From contig JAUVYB010000014.1 of the NCBI GenBank assembly GCA_030603275.1, positions 1 to 34,318 of the forward strand: 34,318 bases of DNA, read 5' to 3'. The notes below the pieces were generated by a model. It saw only the letters and a list, made by a program, of their open reading frames with translations. It did no database searches and was not told the DNA's origin. Below, in pieces: positions 24,923-32,805 of the stretch. The position numbers and the translations under genes were made by a program. The DNA comes from Deltaproteobacteria bacterium (GTDB lineage Bacteria > Chloroflexota > Dehalococcoidia > Dehalococcoidales > BS750m-G39). Positions within the stretch are counted from its first letter, which is position 1. The number at the start of each line of letters is the position of its first letter.

Positions 24923-25996
24923 ATGGCAAAAGTACCGAGTAAAATTGAAACCTGGCAGATGGTAGAGCCGGGCAAGCTGGAGAGGAAGAGCATCGATGCC
25001 CCCAAGCTAAAGCCCGGTGAGGTGATGGTTGAGATTGCCGGCTGCGGCGTCTGCCATACCGACCTGGGCTATTTCTATGACGGCGTGCCCACGGTTAACA
25101 AACCGCCGCTTACCCTGGGGCATGAAATCAGCGGCACGGTAATAGCCGGTGAAAAGGACTGGGTGGGCAAGGAAGTGATTATCCCGGCGGTGATGCCCTG
25201 TAATAACTGCCCCATCTGCGCTGCCGGCCGGGGCAACCGCTGCCTGGCCCAGAAGATGCCCGGCAACAGCATGGAAATCTACGGCGGTTTCTCCAGCCAT
25301 ATCGTGGTGCCGGCCGAGGACTTGTGCCTAGTGTCGAATCGAGACGGCGTGCCCCTATCTCATTTCGCCGTCATTGCCGATGCCGTGACCTCGCCCTACC
25401 AGGCGGCGATGAGGGCCGAGGTCAAGCCCGGTGATTTGACCATCATTATCGGGATTACCGGTGGGCTGGGGGTATATGCCGCCCAGGTCTGTAAGGCGCT
25501 GGGGGCCAAAGAGGTCATCGGTATCGCCCGCAACCCGGATAAGCTGAAGAGGGCCTTAGACTACGGCGCCACCCATGTCATCAGCTCGGTGGATAAGAGC
25601 CCCCGCGACATCAGAGACGAGTTCCGCGCCTATTGCAAGGAGAAGGGTGTGCCGACGAACTACGGCTGGAAGATTTTTGAGTGGACCGGTACCGCTGATG
25701 GCCAGGCCATCGGTCTGGAGCTGCTTTCCTTTATCGGCAAGCTGGTAATCTGCGGCTTCGGCATGCTGAAGAACGAGTACTCTCTTTCCCGGTTGATGGC
25801 CTTCGACGCTGATATCCTGGGCTCCTGGGGCTGTCTGCCCAAGTACTACCCCGAGGTCCTTGATTTGGTGCTGAAGGGCAAGATAGAGGTAGAGCCCTTT
25901 ATCGAGACACGGCCGATGAGTCAGATACAGCAGGCATTCGAGCAGGGCCACAAGGGTGGTCTGACTAAAAGAATAATACTGACCCCTGACTTTTAA
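24923..25996 (+). CDS. had: 6-hydroxycyclohex-1-ene-1-carbonyl-CoA dehydrogenase
   Basis: A 357-residue zinc-dependent medium-chain alcohol dehydrogenase. GCGVCHTDLGYFYDG near residue 34 and GHEISGTV carry catalytic-zinc ligands; CNNCPICAAGRGNRC near 93-107 gives the structural zinc; GITGGLGVYAAQVCKALGA near 175 is the NAD site. Several features (VPTVNKPPLTLGHEISG, and an overall match to the benzoyl-CoA pathway enzymes of Thauera and Syntrophus types) support Had, which oxidises the 6-hydroxy intermediate to 6-oxocyclohex-1-ene-1-carbonyl-CoA. ATG at 24923 has GAGGAG 8 nt upstream; an in-frame GTG at 24914 overlaps that SD. oah follows after 30 nt, so the two consecutive pathway steps are adjacent. 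Confidence 0.88.
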   Translation: MAKVPSKIETWQMVEPGKLERKSIDAPKLKPGEVMVEIAGCGVCHTDLGYFYDGVPTVNKPPLTLGHEISGTVIAGEKDWVGKEVIIPAVMPCNNCPICAAGRGNRCLAQKMPGNSMEIYGGFSSHIVVPAEDLCLVSNRDGVPLSHFAVIADAVTSPYQAAMRAEVKPGDLTIIIGITGGLGVYAAQVCKALGAKEVIGIARNPDKLKRALDYGATHVISSVDKSPRDIRDEFRAYCKEKGVPTNYGWKIFEWTGTADGQAIGLELLSFIGKLVICGFGMLKNEYSLSRLMAFDADILGSWGCLPKYYPEVLDLVLKGKIEVEPFIETRPMSQIQQAFEQGHKGGLTKRIILTPDF

Positions 25997-26026
25997 AGTA
26001 AAATTAAATCAAAAAGGAGGATATAA

Positions 26027-27157
26027 ATGGCTTTAGATTGGGTACCCAGAGAAGGTGGTGTAAAAGACCACAATATTTGGGGTATGGAGCATTTCGGCAC
26101 CGAGCCGCCCTGCACCATGTATGAGGAAAAACCGATAATCGACCCCAGCGGCAAACCGGTAGACGGGGTTTACAGCGCCTGGATTACCCTGAACAACCCC
26201 GCCCAGTACAACTCCTACACCACCGAGATGGTTAAGGGCGTTATCGCCGGTTTCCACCGGGCGCAGATGAACCGCGCCGTGGTGGCGGTGGTCTTTACCG
26301 GTGCCGGCCACAACGCTTTCTGCACCGGCGGCAACACCAAGGAATATTCGGAGTATTATTCCACCAAACCGACGGAGTACGGCCAGTACATGGACCTCTT
26401 CAACGGCATGGTTGATTCCATCCTGATGTGCCAGAAGCCGGTTATCCGGCGGATTAACGGCATGAGCGTCGCCGGCGGCCAGGAAATCGGTGGCGCCTGC
26501 GATATAGCGGTGGCCTCCGACCTGGCTATCTTCGGGCAGGCCGGCCCCAGGCACGGTTCGGCGCCGGTGGGCGGCTCTTCCGACTTCCTGCCCTGGGCCC
26601 TGACCAGCGAGGACGCCATGTGGAACTGCATCTCCTGCGAGATGTGGAGCGCCTACAAGATGCTGCGCAAGAACTACGTCAGCAAGGTGGTGCCGGTGCT
26701 CAAGCAGGGCGACAAATTCATCCGCAACCCGCAGGTCTTTACCGACAGCTACGTCAAAGACGGCGAGATTGTCTACGGCGAGTTCCTCAGGGGCGAGGAA
26801 GCCAAGAAAGCCCGCGAGCTGGTCAAGTCCCTCGAGGTGGACTTAACTCCCCTGGATAACGAAGTGAACAAGATGCTCTGGACATTCACCAACCTCTTCG
26901 AAGGCTGCCTGATGAAGTCAATCATCGGTGTCCGGGAGAAGAAGAAATTCTTCTGGGATATGAACAAGAACGACCACCGCTACTGGCTGGCTATCAACAT
27001 GACCGGCGAGGCCTTCCTGGGCTTCGGCGCCTTCAATACCAAAAAGATAACCGGCAAGGACACCATCGACTTCCTCAAGTACCGCCAGATGGTTGCCGAG
27101 GGTCATCCCCTGGACGAGGAGCTTTTCGAAGCCGTTCTGGGCAAACCCCAGACTTAA
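26027..27157 (+). CDS. oah: 6-oxocyclohex-1-ene-1-carbonyl-CoA hydrolase (BamA/Oah)
   Basis: A 376-residue enoyl-CoA-hydratase-fold protein, longer than ordinary crotonases (about 260), as expected for Oah/BamA. The N-terminal DHNIWGMEHFGTEPPCTMYE is characteristic. Oxyanion-hole segments are FCTGGNTKEY near residue 106 and GMSVAGGQEIGGACDIAVAS near 144-164, followed by GPRHGSAPVGGSSDFLPW. The enzyme adds water and opens the ring to a pimeloyl-CoA-type product, the step used as a marker of anaerobic aromatic degradation. A strong SD (AGGAGG) precedes the ATG. Downstream is a clear terminator. No dienoyl-CoA hydratase or benzoyl-CoA reductase gene is in the window. Confidence 0.93.
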   Translation: MALDWVPREGGVKDHNIWGMEHFGTEPPCTMYEEKPIIDPSGKPVDGVYSAWITLNNPAQYNSYTTEMVKGVIAGFHRAQMNRAVVAVVFTGAGHNAFCTGGNTKEYSEYYSTKPTEYGQYMDLFNGMVDSILMCQKPVIRRINGMSVAGGQEIGGACDIAVASDLAIFGQAGPRHGSAPVGGSSDFLPWALTSEDAMWNCISCEMWSAYKMLRKNYVSKVVPVLKQGDKFIRNPQVFTDSYVKDGEIVYGEFLRGEEAKKARELVKSLEVDLTPLDNEVNKMLWTFTNLFEGCLMKSIIGVREKKKFFWDMNKNDHRYWLAINMTGEAFLGFGAFNTKKITGKDTIDFLKYRQMVAEGHPLDEELFEAVLGKPQT

Positions 27158-27175
27158 TAAACCTGATTGTTATTG

Positions 27176-27212
27176 AGAAGCCCCGTGGTAAAGCTGCGGG
27201 GCTTCTCTTTTT
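27176..27212 (+). terminator. Rho-independent terminator of had-oah
   Basis: A perfect 10-bp stem (AGAAGCCCCG at 27176-27185 with CGGGGCTTCT at 27197-27206) is followed by CTCTTTTT. It ends the two-gene operon. Confidence 0.85.
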
Positions 27213-27235
27213 GGCTGATTTTGCTTCGTTTACTA

Positions 27236-27660
27236 TGAGGGGGGGGATAAGGGGAGGTCTCGCCCTGATTTTAGAGTGTGTTTTGCGTCCCACCCTCCCG
27301 CCCAATAGAGGTTATACCTCTCTTCACTCCTTTTTACGGGGGTTATGCCCCACTCCTCTCCTGCTTTCGGGCGTTTCTCTTCCCACCCGCCCGCCCACAG
27401 AAGTGATACTTCTATCAATTTCTTCTTGGGGGGTGGGGTTTAAGAGATGAAAAGAGGCGAAGCCTTAATTTTTAATGGGGATTAGAGTGGGACGAAGTGC
27501 GCAATAGGGGTGTCTAAGAGGGGGCGAAGCCCCCTCTTCTTAAAAAACAATTCCCCTTCCCCTTGCTAAGGGGAAGGGGATAAAGGGGATAGGGTTTCCT
27601 TAAATAATGAAAAATAAGGTGGGGTGGGAATAGATATAAAACGGGGGTGGGGATAGTTTT
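27236..27660. repeat. Intergenic hairpin repeat tract, copy 4
   Basis: Gene-free tract between oah and the SRP RNA. Modules seen are AGAGGT-TAT-ACCTCT at 27307-27321, a GGGGTTATGCCCC hairpin near 27337-27351, AGAAGT-GAT-ACTTCT at 27399-27413, AAGAGGGGGC-GAA-GCCCCCTCTT at 27516-27538, and CCCCTTCCCCTT-GCT-AAGGGGAAGGGG at 27553-27579 with the tail ATAAAGGGGATAGGG. The two palindromes differ by paired changes that preserve pairing. Confidence 0.8.
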
Positions 27661-27673
27661 CCCCCATTCTGGC

Positions 27674-27702
27674 TTGACAAAGAAGTAGCCACCCATTAGC
27701 AT
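27674..27702 (+). promoter_or_regulatory. Promoter of the SRP RNA
   Basis: TTGACA at 27674-27679 and TAGCAT at 27697-27702 are separated by 17 bp. The predicted start near 27709 agrees with the first conserved SRP RNA bases (GGTCGTGCTAGACGGGGAG). Confidence 0.7.
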
Positions 27703-27708
27703 TTTATT

Positions 27709-27977
27709 GAGGTCGTGCTAGACGGGGAGCCAGCGGTGCCCTGAACTCGCAATCCGCTATAGCGGGGTTGAATTCCTGCTTGAGGCCTTTGTCTGGTGGG
27801 ACTACCCGGGTTAAGTGGTGTTGAAGGCCGGGTCCTGCGCGGCAGAGCTCTATGAATCCCGTCAGATCTGAGAGGAAGCAGCGGTAAATAGAAGCCCTGG
27901 GTGCCGCAGGGTTACCTGGCTGGAGCCGGCTGGCTTCGGGCAAGCTGCGGGGCGGGGTCGAGGGTGGGTGCACGGCC
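27709..27977 (+). ncRNA. ffs: Signal recognition particle RNA, large bacterial type with Alu domain
   Basis: The region reads as a roughly 265-nt SRP RNA similar in layout to Bacillus scRNA. The 5' Alu part has GTGCTAGACGGGGAG, GCGGTGCCCTG and CGCAATCCGCTATAGC. GGGTCCTGCGC pairs with GTGCCGCAGGG. The S domain (27861-27882) has GTCAG and GGAAGCAGC around a GAGA tetraloop. The 3' end carries GGTGCACGG as in the Bacillus RNA. It binds Ffh for membrane targeting of nascent proteins. No T-tract terminator follows; the RNA end abuts the rsmA coding region, so processing from a longer transcript is possible. Confidence 0.92.
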
Positions 27978-27991
27978 TCACTATTTCTGAT

Positions 27992-28858
27992 ATGGATAAA
28001 AGCCCGAATTCACTGCTGGTTCAGACGAAAAGGCGGCTGCGGCAGTTTGGCCTTAAGCCGAGAAAGGGGCTGGGGCAGCACTTCCTGGTTGATGAGGAGG
28101 TGCTGGAGGTCATTACCTCCGCTGCTAAACTTACCCCCGACGACCTGGTGGTGGAGGTGGGGCCGGGGCTGGGTATCCTGACCGAGGCGTTAGCCCGGAG
28201 AGCCGGCGGGGTAATCGCCATTGAGCTGGATGATAAGCTGGCGGCTTTGCTTGAAAAAACGCTGCTTTCTTTTAAAAACGTCACCATCGTCAACGATAAT
28301 GTGCTTAATATCGAGCCGGGGGAGTTGCTGGCGAGGCGGGGGGTAAATCCTGTTTACAAGGTGGTGGCCAACCTGCCTTACTATATTACTTCGCCCGTCC
28401 TGCGCCATTTCCTGGATAGTTCGGCCCGGCCGCAGGTGATGATTTTTATGGTGCAGAAAGAAGTGGCCGAGGCTATTGCCGCAAAGCCCGGCGATATGAG
28501 TTTGCTCAGTGTAAGCGTCCAGTTCTACGGTAAGCCGGAAATAGTAAGCTACGTGCCGGCGGAGTCGTTCTACCCGGCGCCGGAGGTCGATTCGGCGGTG
28601 CTGCGCATTGAGCTCTACCCTGAGCCGGCGGTGGCGGTGAGTGACGAGGGGGGCTTTTTTGAGCTGGTGAGGGCCGGTTTTGCCGCCCCGCGTAAGCAGA
28701 TAGCCAATTCCCTGTCCCAGGGGCTGGGGCTGCCCAGGGACGTGATTTTACCACTTTTGGAGAAAGCCGATATATCCGGACAGCGGCGAGCGGAGACCCT
28801 GACCCTTGAGGAGTGGGCCCGGCTGTGGCGGGTTTTTGAGGAGAAAAAAGCATGGTAG
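27992..28858 (+). CDS. rsmA: 16S rRNA dimethyladenosine transferase RsmA (KsgA)
   Basis: A 288-residue SAM methyltransferase that dimethylates A1518 and A1519 of 16S rRNA. KPRKGLGQHFLVDEEVLE near residue 20 and VVEVGPGLGILTEALARRAG near 51-70 form the SAM site; VVANLPYYITSPVLRHFL near 122-139 holds the NLPY catalytic motif; VPAESFYPAPEVDSAVLRIE follows. ATG at 27992 was chosen because an in-frame GTG at 27968 lies inside the 3' end of the SRP RNA. No SD is obvious. It is followed by ispE after a 17-bp tandem duplication. Confidence 0.95.
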   Translation: MDKSPNSLLVQTKRRLRQFGLKPRKGLGQHFLVDEEVLEVITSAAKLTPDDLVVEVGPGLGILTEALARRAGGVIAIELDDKLAALLEKTLLSFKNVTIVNDNVLNIEPGELLARRGVNPVYKVVANLPYYITSPVLRHFLDSSARPQVMIFMVQKEVAEAIAAKPGDMSLLSVSVQFYGKPEIVSYVPAESFYPAPEVDSAVLRIELYPEPAVAVSDEGGFFELVRAGFAAPRKQIANSLSQGLGLPRDVILPLLEKADISGQRRAETLTLEEWARLWRVFEEKKAW

Positions 28859-28874
28859 AGAAAAAATCATGGTA
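28841..28874 (+). repeat. 17-bp tandem duplication at the rsmA/ispE junction
   Basis: Positions 28841-28857 and 28858-28874 are adjacent copies differing at one base. The first contains the end of rsmA, the second the ispE start codon. Both carry CATGGTA, so the rsmA stop (TAG) and the ispE ATG derive from the same unit. Confidence 0.75.
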
Positions 28875-29735
28875 GATGTTAAGGCGCCGGCCAAGATTAA
28901 CCTCACCCTTGAGGTTCTGGGCGAGCGTCCCGACGGCTTTCATGAGATACGCAGTGTTATCCAGACGATAGACCTCTATGACAGCCTCCGTTTCCGCTCC
29001 AATCGTAGGCTCCGCTTTAGCTGTGATAACCCCGAATTTATCGTGGAGGAGAGCTTGGTGACCAGGGCGGCGGCCCTGCTCCAGGAAGCCGGTGGTTCCT
29101 CCAGGGGGGCGACCATAGATATTAAAAAGCGTATCCCGCTGGTGGCCGGGCTGGGTGGGGACAGCAGTGACGCCGCCGCTGTCCTGAGCCAGCTTAACAA
29201 GCTCTGGAAGATGGGTCTGTCAACGGAGCAGCTGCTTGAGCTGGCCCCCGGGCTGGGTTCGGATGTGGCTTTCTTTCTCTACGGGGGCACGGCGCTGGTG
29301 AAGGGGAGGGGGGAAGAGGTAACGGCGCTGCCGCCGCTTCCCCGCAGGTGGGTGGTACTGCTGGTGCCGCCTTTTTCCCGGATGCCAGAAAAGACTGCCA
29401 AGCTCTATGCCAGCCTTAAGCCCAGCCACTATACCGACGGGCAGATTACGGAAAGGCTGGTCAAAGTTTTGAACGAGGGGCGGGGGTTTAAGCCGTCAAT
29501 GCTTTTTAACACCTTTGAGAACGTCGCCTTTGAGCTTTTTCCCAGGCTTAAACTATATAGAGACCACTTTATCAAGCTGGGCGCTTACAATGTGCACCTG
29601 GCCGGCTCGGGGCCGGCGCTGTTTACCATGATGGATGACCAGTTTCAGGCGGAGAACCTGTACGCGCGCTGCCAGCAGCAGAACCTGGAATCTTATCTGG
29701 CCGAGACAACCGATAGCGAGGGAGGTATCAAATGA
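28869..29735 (+). CDS. ispE: 4-diphosphocytidyl-2-C-methyl-D-erythritol kinase IspE
   Basis: A 288-residue GHMP kinase of the MEP isoprenoid pathway, phosphorylating CDP-methylerythritol. The start VDVKAPAKINLTLEVLGERP is diagnostic, the ATP loop is PLVAGLGGDSSDAAAVLSQL near residues 90-109, and the C-terminal GAYNVHLAGSGPALFTMM completes the motifs. ATG at 28869 fixes the family N-terminus. Its stop overlaps the rubrerythrin start (ATGA). The polyprenyl synthase at 12.7 kb belongs to the same precursor supply. Confidence 0.95.
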   Translation: MVDVKAPAKINLTLEVLGERPDGFHEIRSVIQTIDLYDSLRFRSNRRLRFSCDNPEFIVEESLVTRAAALLQEAGGSSRGATIDIKKRIPLVAGLGGDSSDAAAVLSQLNKLWKMGLSTEQLLELAPGLGSDVAFFLYGGTALVKGRGEEVTALPPLPRRWVVLLVPPFSRMPEKTAKLYASLKPSHYTDGQITERLVKVLNEGRGFKPSMLFNTFENVAFELFPRLKLYRDHFIKLGAYNVHLAGSGPALFTMMDDQFQAENLYARCQQQNLESYLAETTDSEGGIK

Positions 29736-30235
29736 GCACTACCAGGGATAATTTAGAGGAGGCTTTTGCCGGGGAAAGCCAGGCCAGCCGGCGCTACCTT
29801 TTCTTTGCCGAAAAGGCGGATGGCGAGGGGCTGCCCCAGATAGCCAGGCTGTTCCGGGCGGCGGCTGAGGCGGAGACGGTCCACGCCCGCAATCACCTTA
29901 AAGTCATGGATGACATCGGTGGAACTAAGGATAATCTGAAGGCGTCTATCGGCGGCGAGAGCTATGAGTTCACCGAGATGTACCCCGGTTTCATCGAGCA
30001 GGCCAAGGCTGAGAATAACGAGAAGGCCGAGATTACCTTTAACTATGCCAATAAGGTGGAGAAGGTCCACCACGGCCTGTACCAGAAGGCGCTGGAGCTG
30101 CTTGAGGTGGGGCAGGAGGCTAAAGCCGAGCCCTACTTTGTCTGCCCGGTCTGCGGCTATACCGTGGCCGGTGAAGCCCCGGAGAAGTGCCCGATCTGCG
30201 GCACGCCCGGGAGCAAGTTTATGCGGGTGGAGTAG
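29732..30235 (+). CDS. rbr: Rubrerythrin
   Basis: A 167-residue rubrerythrin. The N-terminal ferritin-like domain has diiron ligands in LEEAFAGESQASRRYLFFAE near residue 8, AEAETVHARNHL near 47 and EITFNYANKVEKVHH near 97-111. The C-terminal rubredoxin-like domain has CPVCGYT and CPICGTPGS (two CxxC). It reduces hydrogen peroxide in anaerobes using electrons from rubredoxin or NADH-linked partners. Coupled by 4 nt to ispE. Its end overlaps the convergent nucleotidyltransferase gene by 17 nt. Confidence 0.95.
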   Translation: MSTTRDNLEEAFAGESQASRRYLFFAEKADGEGLPQIARLFRAAAEAETVHARNHLKVMDDIGGTKDNLKASIGGESYEFTEMYPGFIEQAKAENNEKAEITFNYANKVEKVHHGLYQKALELLEVGQEAKAEPYFVCPVCGYTVAGEAPEKCPICGTPGSKFMRVE

Positions 30236-31499
30236 TTCCCCCCTGTTGCTGGGCCAGCCACCCCTTAATTATCTCTTCCTCATCATGGCGGGTGTTTATC
30301 TTCCCGTTCAGCTTGGCCTGGTGAAGCAGGCCCAGTATCTCCTTTATCTGGGGGCCGGGGGCAATGCCCATCTGGATTAAGTCGTCGCCGGTGAGCGATA
30401 CCTGCACGTCTTTGAGCCGGTTGAGGAAGAGGTGAATAGCTTGGCCGGCCACCGCCGACTGGGTGACCAGTGAGTTCGCTTCTAAAGCGGTGGGGGAGAA
30501 ATCGCGGAGGAGGTTATAGATGGCGCCGGGCGAGACGCCGGGGGTGGACAGCGAGCGCATCTTGTTCTTGACGGCGATGGTATCCCGGAGGGTTTTAGCC
30601 GACAACCTGGGCAGGTTGAGGCGCGATATCAGCTGTTCGATTTCCTCGGCGGTGAGGGGATAAGCCAGCAGCGCCAGGTAGAGGTCAAACGATGGCGGTT
30701 CCGGGGAGCATTCCTGGCGGGCGTGCTCGAATTTTTCCTTGAGAAAGCCGTCACCCTTTAGCGACGGGTGTAACGCCGCCAGCACCCCCAGTTCCCCGGC
30801 GCGATTAAAGACCTTTTCCGGATATTTTTCCTTGCATATGCACTCCATCTCATAGCGGGTGCGGTCGGCGCTTATAGTTTCCAGCATGGGTATATCCCGC
30901 TGGAGCAGGGTTTGCGTTCTTCTCTCCAGGTGGAAGCTCAGCCGCTGCTCGTAGCGCAAAGCACGCCAGATGCGGGTGGCGTCGTCGGTGAAGCTTTTTT
31001 CGTGGAGTATGCGGATGCGCTTACTCTGCAGGTCCTCGCGGCCGCCGTGGGGGTCGACCAGCTTGCCGTAGTAGCCGGGGTTGAGGCGGATAGCCATGGT
31101 GTTGATGGTGAAATCGCGGCGGGAGAGGTCGTCGTCAATAGAGCTGGGGGTCACCGCGGGCAGGGCTCCGGGTTTGGCATAGGTTTCACTGCGGGCGGTG
31201 GCCAGGTCGATGCTCCAGTCGTGCCACTGGAGCTTGGCGGTGTTGAAGCGGGGGTGGGTGGTGATTTTGCCCTTGTTGATTCCTGTTAGCTGCTGGGCCA
31301 GCTCGATGGCATTGCCCTCAACCACCAGGTCGAGGTCAAAATTGGCCTGTTCCATGAGCAGGTCGCGGACAACCCCGCCGACGAGGTAGAGCTTCTCCCC
31401 GCGGCTGTTGGCCATCTCGCCGGCCACCCACATGAAGTTGACCAGTTCCGGGGGCAGCTGTTTTTCTATTAATTTGCCGAAGTTAATGCGCTTGGACAT
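30219..31499 (-). CDS. CCA-adding/poly(A) polymerase family nucleotidyltransferase
   Basis: A 426-residue class II tRNA nucleotidyltransferase-family protein. LYLVGGVVRDLLME near residue 38 with NFDLDLVVEG (DxD metal site) near 53 forms the catalytic head; SRRDFTINTMAIRLNPG near 128 and GREDLQSKRIRILHEKSFTDDATRIWRALRYE near 151-182 follow. Such enzymes repair or add the tRNA 3' CCA, or add A tails; members cannot be told apart from these motifs alone. No HD phosphohydrolase domain was seen. It lacks an SD; a TGCTATAAT box ends 11 nt before the ATG. Confidence 0.88.
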   Translation of the reverse strand: MSKRINFGKLIEKQLPPELVNFMWVAGEMANSRGEKLYLVGGVVRDLLMEQANFDLDLVVEGNAIELAQQLTGINKGKITTHPRFNTAKLQWHDWSIDLATARSETYAKPGALPAVTPSSIDDDLSRRDFTINTMAIRLNPGYYGKLVDPHGGREDLQSKRIRILHEKSFTDDATRIWRALRYEQRLSFHLERRTQTLLQRDIPMLETISADRTRYEMECICKEKYPEKVFNRAGELGVLAALHPSLKGDGFLKEKFEHARQECSPEPPSFDLYLALLAYPLTAEEIEQLISRLNLPRLSAKTLRDTIAVKNKMRSLSTPGVSPGAIYNLLRDFSPTALEANSLVTQSAVAGQAIHLFLNRLKDVQVSLTGDDLIQMGIAPGPQIKEILGLLHQAKLNGKINTRHDEEEIIKGWLAQQQGGTTPPA

Positions 31500-31510
31500 G
31501 GTCTATAAAA

Positions 31511-31519
31511 ATTATAGCA
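31511..31519 (-). promoter_or_regulatory. Extended -10 promoter, near-leaderless, for the nucleotidyltransferase
   Basis: Minus-strand TGCTATAAT with 11 nt to the ATG predicts a leader of about 4 nt. Confidence 0.55.
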
Positions 31520-31540
31520 CAGTATGTGACTGGTCAATAG

Positions 31541-31770
31541 GGGGAAAGTGAGAGATTTTTAGGAGTATGAAGGCTAACTTGACTGGGTGGGGGGAAAAGG
31601 GGTGGTGATTAATCAGGAATGTTTAAGAGGGGAGATTTTTTAGGGAGTACTAGAGGGGCAGAGTGCGTAATCAGGGGAGTTTAAGAGGGGGCGAAGCCCC
31701 CTCTTTCAAGAGAATAATTCCCCTTCCCCTTGGCAAGGGGAAGGGGATAAAGGGGATAGGGTTCCCCTGT
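31541..31770 (+). repeat. Intergenic hairpin repeat, copy 5
   Basis: Contains AAGAGGGGGC-GAA-GCCCCCTCTT at 31683-31705 and CCCCTTCCCCTT-GGC-AAGGGGAAGGGG at 31720-31746 with the tail ATAAAGGGGATAGGG. It occupies most of the divergent gap between the nucleotidyltransferase and the SDR gene and ends a few bases before the SDR promoter. Confidence 0.8.
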
Positions 31771-31773
31771 ATA

Positions 31774-31782
31774 TGCTATAAT
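31774..31782 (+). promoter_or_regulatory. Extended -10 promoter, near-leaderless, for the SDR gene
   Basis: TGCTATAAT at 31774-31782 leaves 12 nt before the ATG at 31795; predicted leader about 6 nt without an SD. Confidence 0.55.
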
Positions 31783-31794
31783 GGCTGGCAAATA

Positions 31795-32805
31795 ATGATA
31801 GTTGTAACCGGTGCCGCCGGGCACGTTGGGGCTAACCTGGTACCGGCTCTGCTGGCCCAGGGCCGTCCGGTGCGGGTTCTGGTCCATGCCGACCGGCGGG
31901 CTTTCCAGGGACTGGATGTTGAAGCTGTCCAGGGCGATATCCGCGACCCGGAGTCTCTGGTAAGCGCCTTTAAGAACGCTGAGGTGGTCTATCACCTGGC
32001 GGCTCGTATCTCCATCTTTCAGCACGATTGGCCCTTACTTGAGGCGGTCAATGTTACCGGCACCCGGAATGTGGTCGAGGCTTGCCTGCGCTGCGGAGTG
32101 CGCCGCCTTGTCCATTTCAGCACCATCCACAGCATAGCCCAGACGATTTCCGGCAGCCCGGTCGGTGAATCAAACTCCCTGGTTGAATCCCGGCGCTACC
32201 CGGCTTACGACCGCTCCAAGGCGGCGGCGGAGAGAGAGGTGCGTCAGGGGATAGAGAGGGGATTGGACGCGGTTATCATCAGTCCCACCGGGATTATCGG
32301 TCCCAATGACTACAGGCCTTCCCACTTCGGTGACGCTTTGCTAAGGTTGGCCGACGGCAGGCTGCCGTCCCTGGTTTCCGGCGGGTTTGACTGGGTGGAT
32401 GTCCGCGACGTTGTCCGGGGGGCGGTGCGGGCCGAAGAACAAGCCCCGGCCGGAGCCAAGTACATCCTTTCCGGTCACTGGGTGTCACTGCGGGAGGTGG
32501 CCGGGCTGGTAGCGCAGATAACCGGAGTGCCGGCCCCCGGTTTTGTCTGCCCTATGTGGCTGGCCCGTGTCGGCGCCCCGTTCATCACCGCCTTTGACCG
32601 TCTGGCCGGCAGGCGGCCGCTCTACACCAGTGTTTCCCTGCAGGCACTGCGTGACAATCGGAACATAAGCCACCAGAAGGCGACCGGGGAGCTGGACTAT
32701 CACCCGCGCCCGTTTAGGGAAACGCTTGTCGATACCCTCCGCTGGTTTGAGAAGAACGGGCGGCTTGCCCGCCCCTTAAAGATAACGTCAACGGGGTCAG
32801 CTTGA
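31795..32805 (+). CDS. Extended SDR, 3-beta-HSD/epimerase-like
   Basis: A 336-residue NAD(P)-dependent extended short-chain dehydrogenase. The glycine motif VTGAAGHVGANLV starts at residue 4, YHLAARISI is near 66, NVTGTRNVVEACLRCGVRRL near 80-99, and the catalytic YxxxK is YDRSK after a VHFSTIHS strand. The family includes 3-beta-hydroxysteroid dehydrogenases, hopanoid-associated epimerases and dihydroflavonol reductases; the substrate is open. ATG at 31795 matches the family start, while the frame upstream runs through the repeat. The next gene, a 5-alpha-reductase-like membrane protein, overlaps it by 4 nt, so both probably act on the same type of substrate. Confidence 0.85.
   Translation: MIVVTGAAGHVGANLVPALLAQGRPVRVLVHADRRAFQGLDVEAVQGDIRDPESLVSAFKNAEVVYHLAARISIFQHDWPLLEAVNVTGTRNVVEACLRCGVRRLVHFSTIHSIAQTISGSPVGESNSLVESRRYPAYDRSKAAAEREVRQGIERGLDAVIISPTGIIGPNDYRPSHFGDALLRLADGRLPSLVSGGFDWVDVRDVVRGAVRAEEQAPAGAKYILSGHWVSLREVAGLVAQITGVPAPGFVCPMWLARVGAPFITAFDRLAGRRPLYTSVSLQALRDNRNISHQKATGELDYHPRPFRETLVDTLRWFEKNGRLARPLKITSTGSA

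Noticed and set aside
27704-27973. Minus-strand 89-codon open frame
   Set aside because: It lies entirely within the SRP RNA gene and its promoter, on the opposite strand.
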